This document shows, piece by piece, positions 1-7,880 of a DNA stretch of 7,880 nt (positions within the stretch are counted from its first letter, which is position 1; the number at the start of each line of letters is the position of its first letter). This DNA is from Deinococcus rhizophilus (GTDB lineage Bacteria > Deinococcota > Deinococci > Deinococcales > Deinococcaceae): positions 1 to 7,880 of the forward strand of contig NZ_JASNGB010000134.1 of assembly GCF_030271215.1 (NCBI RefSeq), given 5' to 3'. The notes beneath the pieces are model-generated. The model had not been told where the DNA came from. It did no database searches and worked only from the letters and a program-made list of their open reading frames with translations. The position numbers and the translations under genes were made by a program.

Positions 1-2988
<2,988 letters not shown>

Positions 2989-2996
2989 GCCGGAAA

Positions 2997-3003
2997 CTCC
3001 TTT
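2997..3003 (-). promoter_or_regulatory. Ribosome binding site that fixes the uvrA TTG start
   Basis: The minus strand reads AAAGGAG, then 8 nt, then TTG. The match to the anti-Shine-Dalgarno is strong and the spacing good. The reading frame stays open upstream, but I see no ATG or GTG start with a comparable site, so this site decides in favour of TTG at 2988. Confidence 0.8.
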
Positions 3004-3059
3004 GGGGCGGCGGCGCCGTGGTACAGGCCCGCGCCGCCGGGGGATTCTGCCTGATGCGT

Positions 3060-3077
3060 AAGGACGGGTCTGTCCTT
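3060..3077 (-). other. Small hairpin in the uvrA leader
   Basis: AAGGAC and GTCCTT form a perfect 6-bp stem with a 6-nt loop between the predicted uvrA transcription start and the ribosome binding site. No T-run follows, so it is not a terminator. It might be an RNA fold or half of a protein site. The function is unknown, and a stem this short could arise by chance in GC-rich DNA. Confidence 0.35.
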
Positions 3078-3093
3078 CGCTCTGAAACGGGCC

Positions 3094-3123
3094 ATTGTAG
3101 CACCTGGTCCGGGGACGGGACAG
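3094..3123 (-). promoter_or_regulatory. Putative uvrA promoter (extended -10)
   Basis: The minus strand carries TGCTACAAT, an extended -10 (TGn plus TACAAT, hexamer at 3099-3094). A poor -35 candidate, CTGTCC, lies 18 nt upstream (3123-3118). Transcription would start near 3087 and leave a leader of about 98 nt before uvrA. The -10 is convincing; the -35 is weak, which the extended -10 could offset. Confidence 0.5.
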
Positions 3124-3149
3124 GGCGCAGGGACGGGCCTCCCGGACAG

Positions 3150-3201
3150 GCAAACGGGGCCAGCAAACCGGGCCAGCAAACCGGGCCAGCAAACCGGGCC
3201 G
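3150..3201. repeat. Four tandem 13-bp direct repeats
   Basis: The unit GCAAACCGGGCCA is repeated head to tail at 3150-3162 (one mismatch, ACGGGG for ACCGGG), 3163-3175, 3176-3188 and 3189-3201 (last base differs). The array lies between the terminator of the BMP gene and the uvrA promoter. On the minus strand each unit reads TGGCCCGGTTTGC, which holds the terminator's 3' arm (GGCCCGG) plus its TTT. The fourth unit overlaps the terminator stem. It is too short and too few to be CRISPR; replication slippage is the simplest origin. Confidence 0.85.
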
Positions 3202-3222
3202 CTCCAGTAGGAAGCGGCCCGG
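3191..3222 (-). terminator. Rho-independent terminator of the BMP-family gene
   Basis: The minus strand forms a perfect 10-bp stem, CCGGGCCGCT with AGCGGCCCGG, around a 9-nt loop (stem-loop 3194-3222), followed by TTT (3193-3191). It lies 20 bp past the stop codon of the BMP gene. The T-run is short, so termination may be partial. On the plus strand no T-run follows, so it should act on minus-strand transcripts only. Confidence 0.7.
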
Positions 3223-3242
3223 CCGGGAGAGGGGGGGGAGGG

Positions 3243-4370
<1,128 letters not shown>

Positions 4371-4446
4371 GGTTCCTCCAGTGGAGTGGAACAGTCGCAG
4401 TGCGTGGGGTTCCGTCGCGGCAGGCTCAATCTCTCGGCAAGCACGG

Positions 4447-4463
4447 TCTGGACCCGGTCCAGA
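4447..4463. promoter_or_regulatory. Perfect 17-bp palindrome, candidate operator
   Basis: TCTGGACCCGGTCCAGA reads as two perfect 8-bp arms around one central base. It overlaps the last base of the TATACT -10 and is centred on the predicted transcription start of the BMP gene, where a bound repressor would block polymerase. I do not recognise the consensus, and no regulator gene is in the window. Confidence 0.6.
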
Positions 4464-4488
4464 GTATACGAAATCGGCAGGGTGTCTA
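4463..4488 (-). promoter_or_regulatory. Putative promoter of the BMP-family gene
   Basis: The minus strand has TATACT (4468-4463), 5 of 6 to the -10 consensus. TAGACA (4488-4483), 5 of 6 to the -35 consensus, lies 14 nt upstream. That spacer is shorter than the ideal 17, as in promoters that need an activator. The predicted start is near 4456, giving a leader of about 86 nt. Confidence 0.45.
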
Positions 4489-4558
4489 GACCTGAGGGGA
4501 GTCACGTTTGGCCGGGACGGGTGAGCGCGTCTTGAGCGGTCGCCCCGTCTTTCCTTGA

Positions 4559-6697
<2,139 letters not shown>

Positions 6698-6722
6698 CTC
6701 GTGGCGTGTGGCTTGTCGAGGC

Positions 6723-6765
6723 AGGTGGGCGACGCGCTGAACGTCGCCCACCTCCCTCTTTTCTT
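6723..6765 (+). terminator. Rho-independent terminator of ligA
   Basis: A perfect 12-bp stem, AGGTGGGCGACG with CGTCGCCCACCT, encloses the 7-nt loop CGCTGAA (6723-6753). A pyrimidine-rich tail with TTTT follows. It begins 25 bp past the ligA stop and is the strongest terminator in the window. It separates ligA from the genes downstream. Confidence 0.88.
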
Positions 6766-6810
6766 CACCCGCCACGGTCCACAGGCCACCAGCCTCCCAC
6801 CCGCCCCGGC

Positions 6811-6816
6811 TACACT
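6811..6816 (+). promoter_or_regulatory. Putative -10 element of the Asp23-like gene
   Basis: TACACT matches the -10 consensus at 4 of 6 positions, including the key T, A and final T, and ends 10 nt before the ATG at 6827. The transcript would have a leader of only a few nt, and no Shine-Dalgarno is present. I see no good -35. A promoter is expected here because the ligA terminator lies just upstream. Confidence 0.45.
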
Positions 6817-6826
6817 GTCTCCTGAT

Positions 6827-7168
6827 ATGGACGTAGAGATCAGCAAAAGTGTCCTGACGGACATCGCCGCCACGACGCTGGACGGCATCGAGGGCGTGGA
6901 GATCGCCGCCGCGCCCCTCAAGGTGGGGGAGGTGCTGCGCCAGCAGGGCAGCCCGCGCCGTCCCCGCGCCCTGCGGGTGACCCGTGAGGGCGGACAGGTC
7001 ACCGTGGAGGTGGGTCTGAACGTGGAATATGGCCGCAGCCTCGTCGGGCTGGCGCGGCAGGCGCAGGGGGCCGTGTGCGAGAACATCGAACTGATGACGG
7101 GGCTGAAGGTCAGGGCCGTCAACGTCAGCGTGCTGGGCGTGACCCTGCCGCGCGAGGGGGCCGCTTGA
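6827..7168 (+). CDS. Asp23/Gls24 family protein (YqhY-like)
   Basis: This 113-residue protein fits the Asp23/Gls24 family (formerly DUF322): an N-terminal [23 protein letters not shown], a [34 protein letters not shown] core and a closing [13 protein letters not shown]. In Bacillus the paralogue YqhY sits beside acetyl-CoA carboxylase and nusB and has been linked to control of fatty-acid synthesis; in Staphylococcus, Asp23 is a membrane-anchored envelope-stress protein. No signal peptide or membrane segment is visible, so it should be cytoplasmic. The ATG at 6827 begins MDVEISKSV as in the family. An in-frame ATG at 6701 would add 42 unlikely residues read through the ligA terminator. nusB follows after 31 bp, probably in one transcript. 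The family call is solid; the exact role is not. Confidence 0.88.
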   Translation: MDVEISKSVLTDIAATTLDGIEGVEIAAAPLKVGEVLRQQGSPRRPRALRVTREGGQVTVEVGLNVEYGRSLVGLARQAQGAVCENIELMTGLKVRAVNVSVLGVTLPREGAA

Positions 7169-7199
7169 TCCGGCCACCGCTCCGCTGCGGGGAGGCCCG

Positions 7200-7688
<489 letters not shown>

Positions 7689-7690
7689 TC

Positions 7691-7770
7691 CGGTTGCCGT
7701 CCAATCCGTGCTCCTATCCCAGGGGCGCTGATGGGGGAACTCCTTTCCCGGCAACCGTTTTGTTTCTTCT
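7691..7770 (+). terminator. Terminator-like structure after nusB
   Basis: CGGTTGCCG (7691-7699) and CGGCAACCG (7749-7757) form a perfect 9-bp stem, followed at once by the T-rich TTTTGTTTCTTCT. The loop is unusually long (49 nt) and can fold further in its middle (TCCCA with the G-run at 7733-7737). The T-tail right after the stem argues for real, perhaps partial, termination before folD. Confidence 0.5.
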
Positions 7771-7786
7771 CGCCCCGCTCGGGTTG

Positions 7787-7804
7787 AACAGTTTTGTAAC
7801 TGTT
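7787..7804. promoter_or_regulatory. 18-bp inverted repeat upstream of folD
   Basis: AACAGTT, four bases, then AACTGTT: two perfect 7-bp arms. It is AT-rich compared with its surroundings and lies 14 bp before the folD ATG. It overlaps TTGAAC (7784-7789), a possible -35, though no good -10 stands at the right distance. It could be an operator or an RNA hairpin near the folD start. I recognise no known consensus. Confidence 0.45.
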
Positions 7805-7818
7805 GGGCCGGAATCCGT

Positions 7819-7880
7819 ATGACCGCGCGGGTCCTGGCCGGAGCGCCCGCCGCCGCCGCGCTGCTCTCGGAGGCGGCGGC
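7819..7880 (+). CDS. folD: Probable FolD N-terminus (methylenetetrahydrofolate dehydrogenase/cyclohydrolase), cut by window edge
   Basis: Only 20 codons are present, reading MTARVLAGAPAAAALLSEAA. The pattern of a short strand, then a Gly and an Ala-rich helix, resembles the start of FolD, which interconverts methylene-, methenyl- and formyl-tetrahydrofolate. The main support is position: folD follows nusB in Bacillus and other bacteria. A weak GGAA lies 6 nt before the ATG. The piece is too short to show any catalytic residue, so the name is an inference. Confidence 0.5.
   Translation, partial: MTARVLAGAPAAAALLSEAA

Noticed and set aside
3150..3201. Tandem repeats as a CRISPR array
   Set aside because: The units are 13 bp and directly adjacent with no spacers, and there are no cas genes.
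3231..3238. Run of eight G on the plus strand
   Set aside because: A single G-run does not form a G-quadruplex motif by itself and fits local GC bias.
4371..4505. 45-residue N-terminal extension of the BMP protein (start at 4505)
   Set aside because: It would start upstream of the promoter and bury the signal peptide; ATG 4370 has a good ribosome binding site.

Overview
The window is high-GC chromosomal DNA that most likely comes from a Deinococcus. The NAD+-dependent DNA ligase and UvrA have the sequence style I know from that genus. ligA also has an extended -10 element (TGcTAGGCT) ending 7 nt before its ATG, the leaderless arrangement that is common in Deinococcus. I see no tRNA, rRNA, CRISPR array, insertion sequence, prophage gene or sign of recent transfer. 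The content is core and housekeeping. I found no undescribed multi-gene system; what deserves a second look is mostly regulatory DNA between the genes.

Left half, minus strand. uvrA (excinuclease ABC subunit A) runs from a TTG start at 2988 off the left edge, so its C-terminus is missing. Upstream of it lie an AAAGGAG ribosome binding site, a leader of about 98 nt holding a small hairpin and a weak imperfect palindrome, and an extended -10 element. Further upstream are four tandem 13-bp repeats and a rho-independent terminator. That terminator closes the next gene (3243-4370), which encodes a secreted BMP/PnrA-family substrate-binding protein for a nucleoside-type ABC importer. Its promoter carries a perfect 17-bp palindrome over the predicted transcription start, a good operator candidate.

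Right half, plus strand. A 239-bp divergent intergenic region separates the BMP gene from ligA (4610-6697). ligA ends at a strong terminator (12-bp stem, T-rich tail). A new unit follows: an Asp23/Gls24 (YqhY-like) gene, then nusB 31 bp downstream, then a terminator-like structure. The first 20 codons of what is probably folD run off the right edge. The order Asp23-like, nusB, folD is the same as yqhY-nusB-folD in Bacillus, so this is an old conserved neighbourhood.

Functionally, uvrA (damage recognition in nucleotide excision repair) and ligA (sealing of nicks in repair and replication) are both DNA-repair genes, but they are divergently placed with the BMP gene between them and have separate promoters. 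The BMP gene has no permease or ATPase partner in view. The Asp23-like/nusB/folD set links a lipid- or envelope-associated protein, rRNA antitermination and one-carbon metabolism by position only.
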